From the NCBI GenBank assembly GCA_910575695.1, contig CAJTGJ010000023.1, positions 1 through 64,000 on the forward strand: a stretch of DNA of 64,000 nucleotides. Direction: 5' to 3'. Below, piece after piece: positions 1-7,129 of this stretch (position 1 is its first letter; every line of letters begins with the position of its first letter). Made by a program: the position numbers and the translations under genes. The notes beneath the pieces are model-generated. The model did not search any database and was not told the DNA's origin. It saw only the letters and a program-made list of their open reading frames with translations. Source of the stretch: Oscillospiraceae bacterium (lineage in GTDB: Bacteria > Bacillota > Clostridia > Oscillospirales > Oscillospiraceae).

Positions 1-2
1 AT

Positions 3-134
3 TTGGTAGAAAACTGCTTCCTGGTTCTGAAACGCTGGAGAGGGATTGCCACTCGCTATGCCAAAACCTCAGATGCTTTTATCGCTGCGGTACACGTCCG
101 TTGTATCGCTATTTGGGCTGCTATTCGCACTTAA
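3..134 (+). CDS. IS5-type transposase, C-terminal end (cut by window edge)
   Basis: The first 43 readable codons, in frame 3, end in TAA and match the C-terminus of IS5-group DDE transposases: LKRWRGIATRYAKT followed by a short hydrophobic helix. This part holds the last catalytic region around the ENCF acidic residue. The rest lies to the left of the window, so I cannot tell whether the gene is intact. It stops 21 bases before the broken istB start, where the end of istA would be expected, so an IS5-type element probably inserted into or replaced istA. The intact IS at 14387-15236 is a different member of the same family. Confidence 0.75.
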   Translation: MVENCFLVLKRWRGIATRYAKTSDAFIAAVHVRCIAIWAAIRT

Positions 135-155
135 CTCGTGTAAACACTGTCTAAG

Positions 156-871
156 ATGAAGAACACCCTGGAAATCCTGGACAATTACCTGGAACGGGCG
201 GTGGCGGAGAATCTCAACATTGTGGACGTTTTGGATCATATCTTCTCAGAAGAGGCAAAATCCAAGCGGAAACAGGCCTATGAGAAGCAAATCCAGATGT
301 CCGGCTTCCCCATCAGGAAGACCCTGGACGACTTCGATTTCTCCTTCCAGCCCTCCATCGACAAGCGCCAGATCGACGAGCTGGCCACCATGCGTTTCCT
401 GGAGAACGGGGAAAACGTGGTATTCCTCGGGCCGCCCTGGGCCTGGTGGCAGCACAGCACCGTTTCTCTACCTACTACATCAACTGCCATCAACTCATTG
501 AGCAGCTCAAGAAGGCCCACTTTGAGAACCGCCTGCCGGACAAACTCAAAATTCTGGCCAAGTACAGGATGCTCATCATTGACGAAATCGGCTATCTCCC
601 TATGGATATCCAGGGCGCAAATCTCTTTTTCCAGCTCATTGCCAGACGGTATGAGAAAACGTCTACCGTTTTCACTTCAAACAAGACCTTCTCTCAGTGG
701 AACGAGGTCTTTGCCGACGTTACCATCGCCTCCGCTATTCTGGACCGCGTTCTGCATCACTGTACCGTTATCAATATCAAGGGTGAGTCTTACCGCCTGA
801 AAGAGCGCAAGGAATTTATGCGCCAGAAACAGCAAATTGTAAATACCCTATTTGACCAAGGAAACACTTGA
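156..871 (+). pseudogene. istB: istB, IS21-family ATP-binding transposition protein, broken
   Basis: IstB is the AAA+ helper ATPase of IS21-family transposition. The first ~90 codons read as a normal IstB N-terminus up to VVFLGPP. The frame then changes, and the remainder (from about 460 to 871) continues in another frame with the Walker B region MLIIDEIGYLPMD and the C-terminal SNKTFSQW motif. The junction lacks the P-loop residues GVGKTHL: an internal deletion of a few tens of bases removed Walker A and shifted the frame. The protein cannot bind ATP normally, so the gene is dead. No istA is present upstream. High confidence in family and in its broken state. Confidence 0.88.
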
Positions 872-877
872 TCTTGT

Positions 878-948
878 TACCCCCCTTTCCGCCGAAAAAC
901 TACAAAATTTCTTCGGCGTTTTCTTACAATTTCAGATTGGCGTTGACA
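878..948. mobile_element. right terminal end of the IS21-family element
   Basis: Just after istB the sequence ends in GGCGTTGACA at 939-948, i.e. TGTCAACGCC on the other strand, a typical IS21-type TG...CA tip. The internal part is rich in the subterminal repeats these elements carry. Immediately to the right, an ardA-like reading frame resumes in the opposite direction, which fixes the insertion point at 948/949. Confidence 0.65.
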
Positions 949-1155
949 GACGTACTGGCTCACCAGCCGGTTGAGAATGGGGTAGGGGCTGTCCAGCTCC
1001 AGCACCCAGCAGTCTTGCACAGTGGCGGAGCCGATACTCATATTCTCCAGCATACCGATGATATGGTCGTACTCGCTGTCCGGGATGGGGAAGGGAACGG
1101 TGATCTGCCCAACCCCCGGGAGGGCTTTGCTGCCGAGAACCGCTTGGTATTTCAT
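949..1155 (-). pseudogene. ArdA-like antirestriction protein, 3' end cut off by IS21
   Basis: The frame starts at ATG 1155 with a GGGAGG ribosome site 8 bases upstream and reads ITVPFPIPDSEYDH, then IGSATVQDC and LDSPYPILNRL, the pattern of the N-terminal half of clostridial ArdA-family antirestriction proteins (DNA mimics that block type I restriction). Full-length members continue with a VNVDELDYLAKRL-like segment. Here that is missing because the IS21 end at 948 interrupts the gene, and translation would run about 24 codons into the IS. Inference: a former conjugative element lost its antirestriction gene to the insertion. An upstream GTG (1257) is open but lacks a better ribosome site. 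Confidence 0.62.
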
Positions 1156-1281
1156 AGGAGCAGCCTCCCTAACTCCTGGCGCACCCGAATGCCGGGGAGC
1201 GCTGTCTTGCTCATGACTCTGATGTCTTTGGTGTGGGTGGTTTTCATGTTTGGCCATTTCCTTTCTTGAAAATAAAAAAGG

Positions 1282-1311
1282 CCGTGATCTTTCACAAACG
1301 AAAAATCACGG
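1282..1311 (-). terminator. terminator-like hairpin, leftward
   Basis: CCGTGAT (1282-1288) pairs with ATCACGG (1305-1311). Read leftward, the stem is followed by a T-rich run at 1268-1280. It would end transcription arriving from the right, upstream of the ardA fragment. Confidence 0.5.
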
Positions 1312-1374
1312 TCCCGCTGGAGTACCGATTATGGAATTGTATTGCAGTATCTTGCATCGTTAAGCTCAAAAAAT

Positions 1375-1409
1375 TTGGCGCCCTTTTTCCCGCTCAAAAA
1401 GGGCGCCAA
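1375..1409. terminator. perfect 14-bp inverted repeat, bidirectional terminator
   Basis: TTGGCGCCCTTTTT (1375-1388) and its exact complement (1396-1409) flank a 7-base loop. T-runs are built into the arms on both strands, as in bidirectional rho-independent terminators. Confidence 0.6.
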
Positions 1410-1425
1410 GCTGATTGACTATTGT

Positions 1426-1452
1426 GCGGGTTCAAATCCCGCCAGTCGCTCA
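1426..1452 (+). other. tRNA 3'-end-like fragment (T-arm)
   Basis: GCGGG TTCAAAT CCCGC forms a standard T-stem and 7-base T-loop and is followed by a 7-base acceptor-like strand (1443-1449). No matching 5' half of a tRNA lies upstream, so this is a fragment. Such 3'-end duplications are left by integrases that target tRNA genes. Confidence 0.4.
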
Positions 1453-1512
1453 AAATGGCCCGTTGGCATCTGTCGTTCGGCTTGAGAAATTTGAGGGGGT
1501 GAAAAGCCCGGA

Positions 1513-1557
1513 AACAGTTGATGCCGTAGGCGTTCAGCCCACGGCATCTAAACTGTT
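1513..1557. terminator. hairpin of about 15 bp
   Basis: AACAGTTGATGCCGT (1513-1527) pairs with ACGGCATC (1541-1548) and AACTGTT (1551-1557) with a small bulge. No long U-run follows, so it could be a terminator remnant or a structured att-flanking element. The stretch 1156-1767 otherwise contains no gene. Confidence 0.4.
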
Positions 1558-1566
1558 CGGTTCTTT

Positions 1567-1589
1567 TGGCGCAGTGGGAGGGATTCGAA
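1567..1589 (-). other. tRNA 3'-end remnant at the left edge of the integrated element
   Basis: On the minus strand the bases read TTCGAATCCCTCCCAC then TGCGCCA: half a T-loop, a T-stem strand and an acceptor 3' strand ending in CCA. The tRNA body that should lie at higher coordinates is absent and is replaced by element DNA. This is the signature of integration into the 3' end of a tRNA gene. I found no intact copy near the right end at 12.4-12.7 kb, so the other boundary may be rearranged. Confidence 0.45.
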
Positions 1590-1694
1590 TTATTGTAAGG
1601 GCTGAAAATGCCGTAAAATACAGTAAGCGAAACCCTTTGCTTTCAACGGTTTCCGCCGTTTCTGTGAAAATAGTGTAAATAACCGTCAAGGCTC

Positions 1695-1728
1695 TAAAGG
1701 GTATTTTAAAGGGTCAAAAAAGGGTAGC
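1695..1728 (+). repeat. integrase arm-type repeats, left end
   Basis: TAAAGGGT occurs at 1695-1702 and 1707-1714, with a related AAAGGGTAGC at 1719-1728. The block TTAAAGGGTCAAA (1706-1718) recurs exactly and in the same direction at 12438-12450, just past the integrase gene. Paired short repeats at both ends of an integrase-bearing segment are expected for arm-binding sites or attL/attR. Confidence 0.55.
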
Positions 1729-1733
1729 GGAAA

Positions 1734-1759
1734 GGGCCGGGGAAATCGCTCCCCGGCCC
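1734..1759. terminator. GC-rich terminator after the Uma2 gene
   Basis: GGGCCGGGG (1734-1742) pairs exactly with CCCCGGCCC (1751-1759). It sits 8 bases beyond the stop codon of the leftward Uma2-family gene. Confidence 0.6.
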
Positions 1760-1767
1760 TCGTCCTG

Positions 1768-2343
1768 TCACTCCGAAAACACCTTGCTCAGTTCAATAAA
1801 ACAGCCATCCAGTACGTTGACCTTTGCCACGCCCTTTCGGTCATAGACCTCTTGGAGTTGAAGGACCCCGCCGTCATCCAAGAGCATGACTTGCACTGTT
1901 TGATCTTCCGGGTTGACGATCCAGTATTCCCGTACCCCGGCCCGCTGGTACAAGCCCAGCTTTACAAGTCGGTCATGGCGCTGCGTGGAGGGGGAAAGGA
2001 TCTCCACCACCATATCCGGAGCACCCTTGCAGCCGTATTTGTCCAGCTTGGAGGAATCACACACGATGGAAATATCCGGCTCCACCATCGTGTCTACATC
2101 TTCCGGGCTGTCCCCGTCCTTCTCAAAAAGCCGGACGGCAAAGGGGGCGGGGATAGCGTGGCATTTCTTCCCCTCCAGATAGTTGGCAAGCTGCCGGAAT
2201 ATCTCACCGCTGATAAGCTGGTGAGCCGTTGTGGGCGGGGCCATCATGACGGCCTCGCCGTCAATGATTTCGATCCGCTCATCCTCTCCCCATGTGAGGC
2301 AATCGGCAAACGTGTACCGCTCCTTCTCTGCTGGTAGTGCCAT
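1768..2343 (-). CDS. Uma2-family (DUF820) PD-(D/E)XK nuclease-like protein
   Basis: At 191 aa it has the usual Uma2 length. Conserved points are DERIEIIDGEAVMM near residue 22, EPDISIVC near 88, PDMVVEILSPST near 108 and REYWIVNP near 137, the restriction-endonuclease-like fold with Asp/Glu metal ligands. The true substrate of Uma2 proteins is poorly known. The ATG lies 3 bases after the stop of the RHH gene and its ribosome site AAGGAGGA is inside that gene, so the two are translationally coupled. The pair (DNA-binding RHH plus nuclease-like protein) could act as a regulator/effector or toxin-antitoxin-like unit, which is inference only. It is the last gene before the left end of the element. 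Confidence 0.82.
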   Translation of the reverse strand: MALPAEKERYTFADCLTWGEDERIEIIDGEAVMMAPPTTAHQLISGEIFRQLANYLEGKKCHAIPAPFAVRLFEKDGDSPEDVDTMVEPDISIVCDSSKLDKYGCKGAPDMVVEILSPSTQRHDRLVKLGLYQRAGVREYWIVNPEDQTVQVMLLDDGGVLQLQEVYDRKGVAKVNVLDGCFIELSKVFSE

Positions 2344-2346
2344 AGT

Positions 2347-2649
2347 TTAGTCCTCCTTTGCTGTAACGCCATTCTGAGCCGTTTCCTGACCCTTCTCCCG
2401 CTCGGAAGGTAGATATACCTTCTCGCGCTCGAGCGGGGCTTGTGCGGCCTCTGAGGGGCCTTTACGGCGGTCTTGGGAGATTTGATTGTCTATGGCCCGG
2501 TTGATGAAGCCATTGACGCTCTCGCCCCGGGCTTCGGCGTGGGCCTGGACTAGCTCGTATCTGTCCTTATTCATCCTAACCCTAGCGACAGCAAACTTTT
2601 CCATATATTTCTGCTGAGCTTTTTTCTGTGCAACTGTTTTCTCTGGCAC
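2347..2649 (-). CDS. ribbon-helix-helix (Arc-type) DNA-binding protein
   Basis: At 100 aa, starting at GTG 2649 with AAAGGAG 9 bases upstream. Residues 18-50 (FAVARVRMNKDRYELVQAHA, then GESVNGFINRAI) form a beta strand and two helices typical of Arc/CopG repressors. The last 45 residues are charged and probably disordered. It lies directly downstream of a promoter rich in TAGGCCTA and TATCTA palindromes, the sort of half-sites RHH dimers bind, so autoregulation is likely. It is coupled to the Uma2 gene. Confidence 0.75.
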   Translation of the reverse strand: MPEKTVAQKKAQQKYMEKFAVARVRMNKDRYELVQAHAEARGESVNGFINRAIDNQISQDRRKGPSEAAQAPLEREKVYLPSEREKGQETAQNGVTAKED

Positions 2650-2711
2650 GACGCACTTCTCCTTTCGATCGGAAGCGCTGAAAATTTCGACACCTCCTCC
2701 ATTATGGTGTT

Positions 2712-2740
2712 ATTATACCGCACTTGTCTATCTATGTCTA
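2712..2740 (-). promoter_or_regulatory. leftward promoter of the RHH/Uma2 operon with operator repeats
   Basis: The -35 is TAGACA (2735-2740) and the -10 is TATAAT (2712-2717), with a 17-base spacer. Repeated TATCTA/TAGATA half-sites overlap the -35 region. Confidence 0.65.
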
Positions 2741-2788
2741 GATACATATTAACCAAATATCTAGGCCTATATTTGTGAGCATTGCCAA

Positions 2789-2817
2789 TTGATAACTAGG
2801 CCTAGATATGTTATTAT
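2789..2817 (+). promoter_or_regulatory. rightward divergent promoter with embedded TAGGCCTA operator
   Basis: TTGATA (2789-2794), 17-base spacer, TATTAT (2812-2817). The spacer contains the palindrome TAGGCCTA at 2797-2804, and an identical palindrome lies at 2762-2769. It should drive the small rightward genes starting at 2983. Confidence 0.6.
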
Positions 2818-2982
2818 AATCATGTCAGGAGGGAACAGCACCGGCAAAGGTTCCAATGAGTAGCCGCAAGGCGAAAAGAGATGGCCTATAAGAGCGGGAC
2901 GGGATACGGAACGGCCCCGACGAGGATTCCCCCATAAAGCCCACCGCCGCCGGTGCCCCCAAATTTGAAGGAGGTACACACC

Positions 2983-3258
2983 ATGACCGAGAAAATGATT
3001 GAGAACCGAGTGAAGAAGCTCCAGGCCATCGAGGCCCAGCAGAAGGTGTTGGAGGCCCAGGCCGACGCCATCCGGGCCGAACTCAAGGCAGACTTGGAGG
3101 AGAAGGGCGTGGATGAGCTCAAGACCAAGAACTTCATCCTCCGCTGGAAGGAGATCATCAGCAACCGCCTGGACAGCAAGGCCCTCAAGGCCGCTCTCCC
3201 GGACGTGTACGGCCAGTTCTGCCGCACCAGCGCATCCAGGCGCTTCACCATCGCATGA
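2983..3258 (+). CDS. conserved phage/satellite protein of unknown function, coiled coil
   Basis: 91 aa. The ATG at 2983 has GAAGGAGG 8 bases upstream. Residues 4-45 are a strongly amphipathic helix rich in E, K, Q and A (KKLQAIEAQQKVLEAQADAI), likely a coiled coil. Residues 48-91 carry FILRWKEIISNRLDSKALK and end in TSASRRFTIA. This C-terminal pattern (RW..., SxRxDSKAxK, SSRRFxIA) is familiar from small proteins in Firmicutes phage early regions whose role is unknown. First gene of a four-gene rightward set. Confidence 0.72.
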   Translation: MTEKMIENRVKKLQAIEAQQKVLEAQADAIRAELKADLEEKGVDELKTKNFILRWKEIISNRLDSKALKAALPDVYGQFCRTSASRRFTIA

Positions 3259-3377
3259 GAAAGGCCCCTTGCATCACCCGCCAAGACGATTGCAAGAGGC
3301 CCACACACAGCCCAGGAGGGGCCGGTACAGCCATTATACCGCCCCTCCCGGGAGAAATCAAGAGGAGGAATTGCGAA

Positions 3378-3521
3378 ATGGAAACCATGAAAATCGACAA
3401 CCGGGAATACCCGGTGCTGGGCACCATCGCCGTCAACGGCCAGCCTATTCCCCTGCTGAACATCCGCATGATGAGCGATGAGAGGGAGCAGGAGCTTGCC
3501 CGGAAGGGGGCGGCGGTATGA
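3378..3521 (+). CDS. small protein of unknown function
   Basis: 47 aa starting METMKIDNREYPVLGTIAVN. I chose ATG 3378 because AGAGGAGG lies 8-9 bases upstream. The longer open frame from 3255 lacks a ribosome site. The sequence looks like a small beta-rich domain with a polar C-terminus. Its TGA overlaps the ATG of the next gene (ATGA), so translation is coupled. No family recognised. Confidence 0.6.
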   Translation: METMKIDNREYPVLGTIAVNGQPIPLLNIRMMSDEREQELARKGAAV

Positions 3522-3757
3522 GCGCGGTGGCTCAGGCTGTGGAGCTGTTCGAGATGGGTTTCCCCGTCCGGCAGATCGGGGAGATGGTGGGGCTGAGCCG
3601 CGCCGACCTGACGGAAGCCCTGACCCACTTTGCCCAGCGCCCTAAATGCAGCAGGACTACCACCAGCGTCATGAGGGTGTGCCCGTTCTTCGACAGCTGC
3701 CGGGATTGCACGTTCCAGAGCTGTGCCCTGGACAAGTTCCGGGAGGTGACGGTGTGA
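3518..3757 (+). CDS. small HTH protein with cysteine-rich C-terminus
   Basis: 79 aa. Residues 1-40 (AVELFEMGFPVRQIGEMVGL, then SRADLTEAL) look like a helix-turn-helix of the kind found in sigma region 4 or resolvase tails. Residues 44-74 have four to five cysteines (C44, CPFF, CRDC, SCAL) spaced like a small zinc-binding knuckle. It starts by ATGA overlap with the previous gene and ends by GTGTGA overlap with the next, so the set is one operon. Probably a small DNA-binding regulator; the function is inference. Confidence 0.6.
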   Translation: MSAVAQAVELFEMGFPVRQIGEMVGLSRADLTEALTHFAQRPKCSRTTTSVMRVCPFFDSCRDCTFQSCALDKFREVTV

Positions 3758-3969
3758 AGATCACATGGAAGCATGGTGACCGCTCCATTGAGTTCGAGTA
3801 CCGCCCCATGCCGGAGGGCCGTTTCCGGGCGCTGTGCTCCCTGGCCCTGGCCGCTATCATCGGTGCCGTGCTGTTACTTCTGGTTCATATGTTGGGCGTA
3901 TGGGGCCTTGTGTGGCCGGTGGGAACGTTGGCGATGTTCGGGATATACAAGATCATTCAAAGCGTTTGA
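3754..3969 (+). CDS. small membrane protein with two transmembrane helices
   Basis: 71 aa. The GTG at 3754 overlaps the upstream stop codon. The first 28 residues are polar (ITWKHGDRSIEFEYRPMPEG). Residues about 29-47 (LALAAIIGAVLLLLVHM) and 49-66 (VWGLVWPVGTLAMFGIYKII) are hydrophobic helices. Last gene of the rightward set. No family recognised; it could be holin-like or an accessory membrane protein, but nothing decides this. Confidence 0.6.
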   Translation: MKITWKHGDRSIEFEYRPMPEGRFRALCSLALAAIIGAVLLLLVHMLGVWGLVWPVGTLAMFGIYKIIQSV

Positions 3970-4075
3970 CACAAGGGCCGGGGGCATTGTCGCTCCTGGC
4001 CCCTCTATTTGGCCTGTAGATGGCCCACAATCTCCGCCATCCACAAGTGGGGATAAGAGATACCACCCCGCCCGC

Positions 4076-4480
4076 TGCTGCCTTTTTAGGGGGTCTGATT
4101 TGTTGAATTTCAGGTTTTCTCAGGGTCCGGCCCTTTTATGTCACCGCAAATCTTGCAACCGTTATTTTCTGTTATTTTTTAGGACTGCCGATTCTGCCGC
4201 TTTTTTAGGACCTCCGAAATGTCCGATTTCCTCTTTGCCGTTTCTCTGACGCCGCTTTTTAGGGACTGCGAAATCTGCGGATAGCTCTTTTTTATGTGTA
4301 ACGTTTTGTACCACTTTCCGCAAAGGTCAAGTTTTGACAAGCTGCCTTTATAGGGCCTCGCAAATTTTGCTTTTCTCTCACTTCATTTTTTAGGGCGTCC
4401 GAAATGTCCGGTTTCGGCCCTTTGTAAATACCAAGTTTTCCCCAGTAGTTTGCCCTTTTTTTATGTGCACTTTTCTGCAT
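4076..4480. repeat. iteron-like array of about 30-base imperfect repeats
   Basis: Between converging genes there are six clear copies of a unit close to GCYGC-TTTTTTAGG-rNCT then SCGAAATSTSCG, at 4076-4105, 4171-4199, 4196-4225, 4251-4280, 4341-4370 and 4381-4411. Three more diverged copies containing CTTTTTTATGTG begin near 4129, 4284 and 4450. Each unit holds a short internal direct repeat (for example TCCGAAATGTCCG). Spacing runs from 26 to 70 bases and no gene spans 3970-4507. The element encodes a D5-type primase-helicase, so an origin of replication or a partition/packaging site is a reasonable inference. Confidence 0.6.
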
Positions 4481-4507
4481 TTTTCTGTTCATAATGCCCG
4501 CCCTGTT

Positions 4508-5107
4508 TTATAGCAGATACACCCGCAGCGCCTGGGAGCATTTGGGCGCTCTCAGCATACGCAGGGCCTTGCTGTGGGCCTTTGCGTCAACAATCTCCCC
4601 GCGATAGTAGCGGCCCCGGACAGCGGCTTGCAGCTCAGGGGGCAGAAGTGCTATCGCCGCCTCAAGCGCCGCATGGAGACGGCGCAAGTCCTCCCGCCTG
4701 TCCACAGCCTGTATAGCTGCCTCCGCCGCTGAATCCGGCACCAATTCCCCCAGGGTGGCGCCGCCCGCATCCTCCCCCACTGGTACGTCCAAAGAAACAG
4801 CAGCATCGAGCGGGTCGCGCCGCTGCTTCTCTGTCCTTCGCCCCGTAGCAGCTGCAAATTCTGTCCGCAGGATACGGTGATACCAGGTGCTGAACCGGGC
4901 GCCAGCGGCAGGGTCAAAGCTGTCCACCGCCCGCATAAGGGCAATGAATCCGGCCTGCTCCAGATCGTCCAACTCTACACCATTGGAATGATACGCTGCC
5001 CATCTGACGGCCTCCTTCAGTGCCATGCGCCGAATCTGCTGCCATAATTCTATAAGTCTTTCCCGCTCGCCGCTCTGGATCATTGCCGCCAATTCTTCGT
5101 TGCTCAT
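4508..5107 (-). CDS. sigma-70-like transcription factor of the element
   Basis: 199 aa from ATG 5107, chosen because GGGAGG is 10 bases upstream; an alternative GTG at 5152 adds 15 residues. Residues ~45-90 contain ELDDLEQAGFIALMRAVDSF and ARFSTWYHRILRTEF, the sigma region 2 pattern for -10 recognition and core binding. Region 4 is weak: LPPELQAAVRGRYYRGE, then an atypical end. It resembles small phage and mobile-element sigma-like activators. Within this element it may turn on late genes. The iteron-like array begins just past its stop. Confidence 0.7.
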   Translation of the reverse strand: MSNEELAAMIQSGERERLIELWQQIRRMALKEAVRWAAYHSNGVELDDLEQAGFIALMRAVDSFDPAAGARFSTWYHRILRTEFAAATGRRTEKQRRDPLDAAVSLDVPVGEDAGGATLGELVPDSAAEAAIQAVDRREDLRRLHAALEAAIALLPPELQAAVRGRYYRGEIVDAKAHSKALRMLRAPKCSQALRVYLL

Positions 5108-5192
5108 TGCGCTCCCGGCCTCCCTGTGGTAGAATGTGAGTGACAACTCCACATCCCGCCACAGGGGGGCCGCGCTTTTGCGGCTCCTTTTG

Positions 5193-6005
5193 CTATACGC
5201 CCCACTGTTCCTTGAGCTTGTTCAGTAGCTTCATCGCCTCTGTGGTGTCCTCATCCGGGTTTAAGTCAGGGTGATAGGTCTTGGACAGGCTTCGATAGAA
5301 CTTTTTGAGTAGCGCCCGCTCGCTCTCACCGTAGGTGCTGACAGACGGGATGGAGTAACTACCACTGGAATACTGTTCGTAGGTATTCTGCCAAGTTTCC
5401 CGATACCTACGCTCGGTTTCTTTTCGGGCCTTGTGCTGGGACTTGATCTGTTCCAAATATTCTTTGTTCCTCAAAGTGAGGAATATGTCATAGCAGCGGG
5501 CAAAATCATCCTTGTCTACATCGTATTTGCTGCAAAATTTGTTCTGCGCCGTCAGGTAATCCGCCCTGATCCGCTCGTGTTCCTGTTTGGCGATGTACTC
5601 GGGGGATTGATGAAATTCATCCTCCAGGCGCTCCCGCAATGGCTCCAGCTTGGTTTCAATGAGCTCATACAGCTCGGCGGGGTCCATGCCCAGCTTGTCC
5701 GCTGTGGCCTGTATGCGGCTGTCTGCGCAGTCGTATAAGCTATACTCGACGATATCATAATAGCTCATGGTGCATATGGAATACTGCTGTTTTTTGATTT
5801 TACCCCCTTCCCGGTCGCTGTGGTGAACGCTGATTTTATACGCTTCCAGGCGAGGGCGCTCAAACCGTTCATCGCTGTATTTCCATGCCCAGGTGAAGGG
5901 CTTGCTTTCGTCCAGACGCCATTGGTTCTGATAGGCGACGATTTCTTTGTGTTCCCCGTATGGGTTCGGCCTTTTCTTCATGACCTGCTGTATCACACAA
6001 TACAT
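5193..6005 (-). CDS. J-domain protein (DnaJ-like C-terminus)
   Basis: 270 aa, ATG 6005 with GGAGTAAGTC just upstream. Residues 1-110 are a beta-rich region rich in Tyr and Trp without recognised family. The middle (110-225) is helical and charged, probably coiled coil. Residues 230-270 end in LLKKFYRSLSKTYHPDLNPD followed by two short helices: the J-domain core with the HPD tripeptide that stimulates DnaK ATPase. J-domains placed at the C-terminus in phage and satellite proteins often recruit host Hsp70 for replication-complex remodelling. That fits the neighbouring primase-helicase but is inference. Confidence 0.75.
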   Translation of the reverse strand: MYCVIQQVMKKRPNPYGEHKEIVAYQNQWRLDESKPFTWAWKYSDERFERPRLEAYKISVHHSDREGGKIKKQQYSICTMSYYDIVEYSLYDCADSRIQATADKLGMDPAELYELIETKLEPLRERLEDEFHQSPEYIAKQEHERIRADYLTAQNKFCSKYDVDKDDFARCYDIFLTLRNKEYLEQIKSQHKARKETERRYRETWQNTYEQYSSGSYSIPSVSTYGESERALLKKFYRSLSKTYHPDLNPDEDTTEAMKLLNKLKEQWGV

Positions 6006-6045
6006 GACTTACTCCTTGTGGTTACCGCATACAGTTTGGCGGTAA

Positions 6046-6252
6046 CTACCGCTCATTGATGTGCAGGGTGAGGAACTTATCTGCCTGCTGCAAATGCTCC
6101 CCGCCGGCTTCCTTGAGATAGTCCACCGCGATGTCCAACAGCTTGATGTCGGGCCGCTGCCTGAAGCTGTCGATAGCGCACATCGCTTTGTTGATGGATT
6201 CACAGGCTTGGTCCATCTGGTTGAGGGCGGCCTGTATTCCGAATGTGCCCAA
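6046..6252 (-). CDS. small helical protein of unknown function
   Basis: 68 aa. The likely start is TTG 6252, with GGAAGGATG 8-9 bases upstream. All-helical composition with LNQMDQACESINKAMCAIDS and a heptad-like pattern. It sits between the nuclease gene and the J-domain gene and is co-directional with both. No family recognised. Confidence 0.5.
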   Translation of the reverse strand: MGTFGIQAALNQMDQACESINKAMCAIDSFRQRPDIKLLDIAVDYLKEAGGEHLQQADKFLTLHINER

Positions 6253-6258
6253 TTTTAA

Positions 6259-6675
6259 TCATCCTTCCTCTGTGTGGTTACTATGTCTAGGCGGCTGGTA
6301 ACCACCCTGTTCCTGCCGCTTTTCGCCGGGTTTCGCCGCTGAACAACCACACCGGCATCCCTGGGCCTTATAAATCGACATCCAGTCCTCCAGCTTCATC
6401 ACCACGCACCACGGCGAGCGGGAGCGGCGAAAGAACACGGCGGGCAAGCCGTCCCCGAACCGCAGGGCATCCCGCTCGGCCTGGGCCATCCATTCAGACA
6501 GCCGCAGCGCCTCTGCCCTCTTGCACTCGATATGAATGCCGGGGAGGCCGGATAAGTCCGGCACTTCCCCGTAGCTTTGAGCGCGGCCAGCTTCCGCCGG
6601 GTAGCCGTAGCCCTGTAGGGTACGGGCAAGCTCCAGTTCTCCACCTCTGCCCTTACGCTGGCTCTTAGCTCCCAT
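6259..6675 (-). CDS. PD-(D/E)XK nuclease, Holliday junction resolvase-like
   Basis: 138 aa. Residues 3-20 (AKSQRKGRGGELELARTLQG) give the N-terminal helix with the first acidic residue. Residues ~36-55 have EVPDLSGLPGIHIECKRAE, the D...ExK catalytic core, followed by a helix LSEWMAQAERDA and the strand LPAVFFRRSRSPWCVVM. The pattern fits Hjc-like/VRR-NUC-like resolvases found in phages. The last 25 residues are low-complexity. It overlaps the upstream gene by 11 bases. It would process branched DNA during replication of the element. Confidence 0.78.
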   Translation of the reverse strand: MGAKSQRKGRGGELELARTLQGYGYPAEAGRAQSYGEVPDLSGLPGIHIECKRAEALRLSEWMAQAERDALRFGDGLPAVFFRRSRSPWCVVMKLEDWMSIYKAQGCRCGCSAAKPGEKRQEQGGYQPPRHSNHTEEG

Positions 6676-7078
6676 GTGTCAGTTCCTCCCAGTTCACAGG
6701 ATGGACACCGGCGGCGGTCAATGCGGCGGCGATATCCTCCGGCATGGTCAGCCCCATTTCCGCTGCAAATTCCTCCAGATAGCCAGGGGCCAGATACAGT
6801 GCCCGCTGTTTCCCGTCTGCCGTAAACTCACCCAGGGCGGTCAGTGTGCAGCCCTGTCCAGCCAGATCCTGCCGTACAGATTCTACCAGGGATTCATCGG
6901 TAGAATTTCGGCTGTGATAGACTGTCAAATATTGGTTTGCGTCCGTGCCGTTGGCGTCTTTGTAGTCTGCAATCAGACACCGCTTTTTGGGCGCATAATC
7001 GCCAAATGGTTCACATAGGGAATCTATCAGTTTTTCGGCGTCTGAAAATGTGTAGTCCAAAAATTTTACTCCTTTCAT
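6665..7078 (-). CDS. protein of unknown function preceding the nuclease
   Basis: 137 aa from ATG 7078. The stretch AAAGGAG inside codons 2-4, followed 7 bases later by TTG, means true initiation may be at that TTG (giving LDYTFSDAEKLIDSL). An upstream GTG (7093) is less supported. The protein is mixed alpha/beta with many acidic residues and ends PVNWEELTHGS. It lies just downstream of the 20-bp inverted repeat, which may control it. No family recognised. Confidence 0.55.
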   Translation of the reverse strand: MKGVKFLDYTFSDAEKLIDSLCEPFGDYAPKKRCLIADYKDANGTDANQYLTVYHSRNSTDESLVESVRQDLAGQGCTLTALGEFTADGKQRALYLAPGYLEEFAAEMGLTMPEDIAAALTAAGVHPVNWEELTHGS

Positions 7079-7129
7079 CGTGTTGAGGCCCACAACCCGA
7101 AAGCCTTGTGCCCCAACGGTTTGCGGAGG

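Noticed and set aside
2881..2937. 18-codon frame before the 2983 gene
   Set aside because: No convincing ribosome site and no overlap coupling; more likely untranslated leader.
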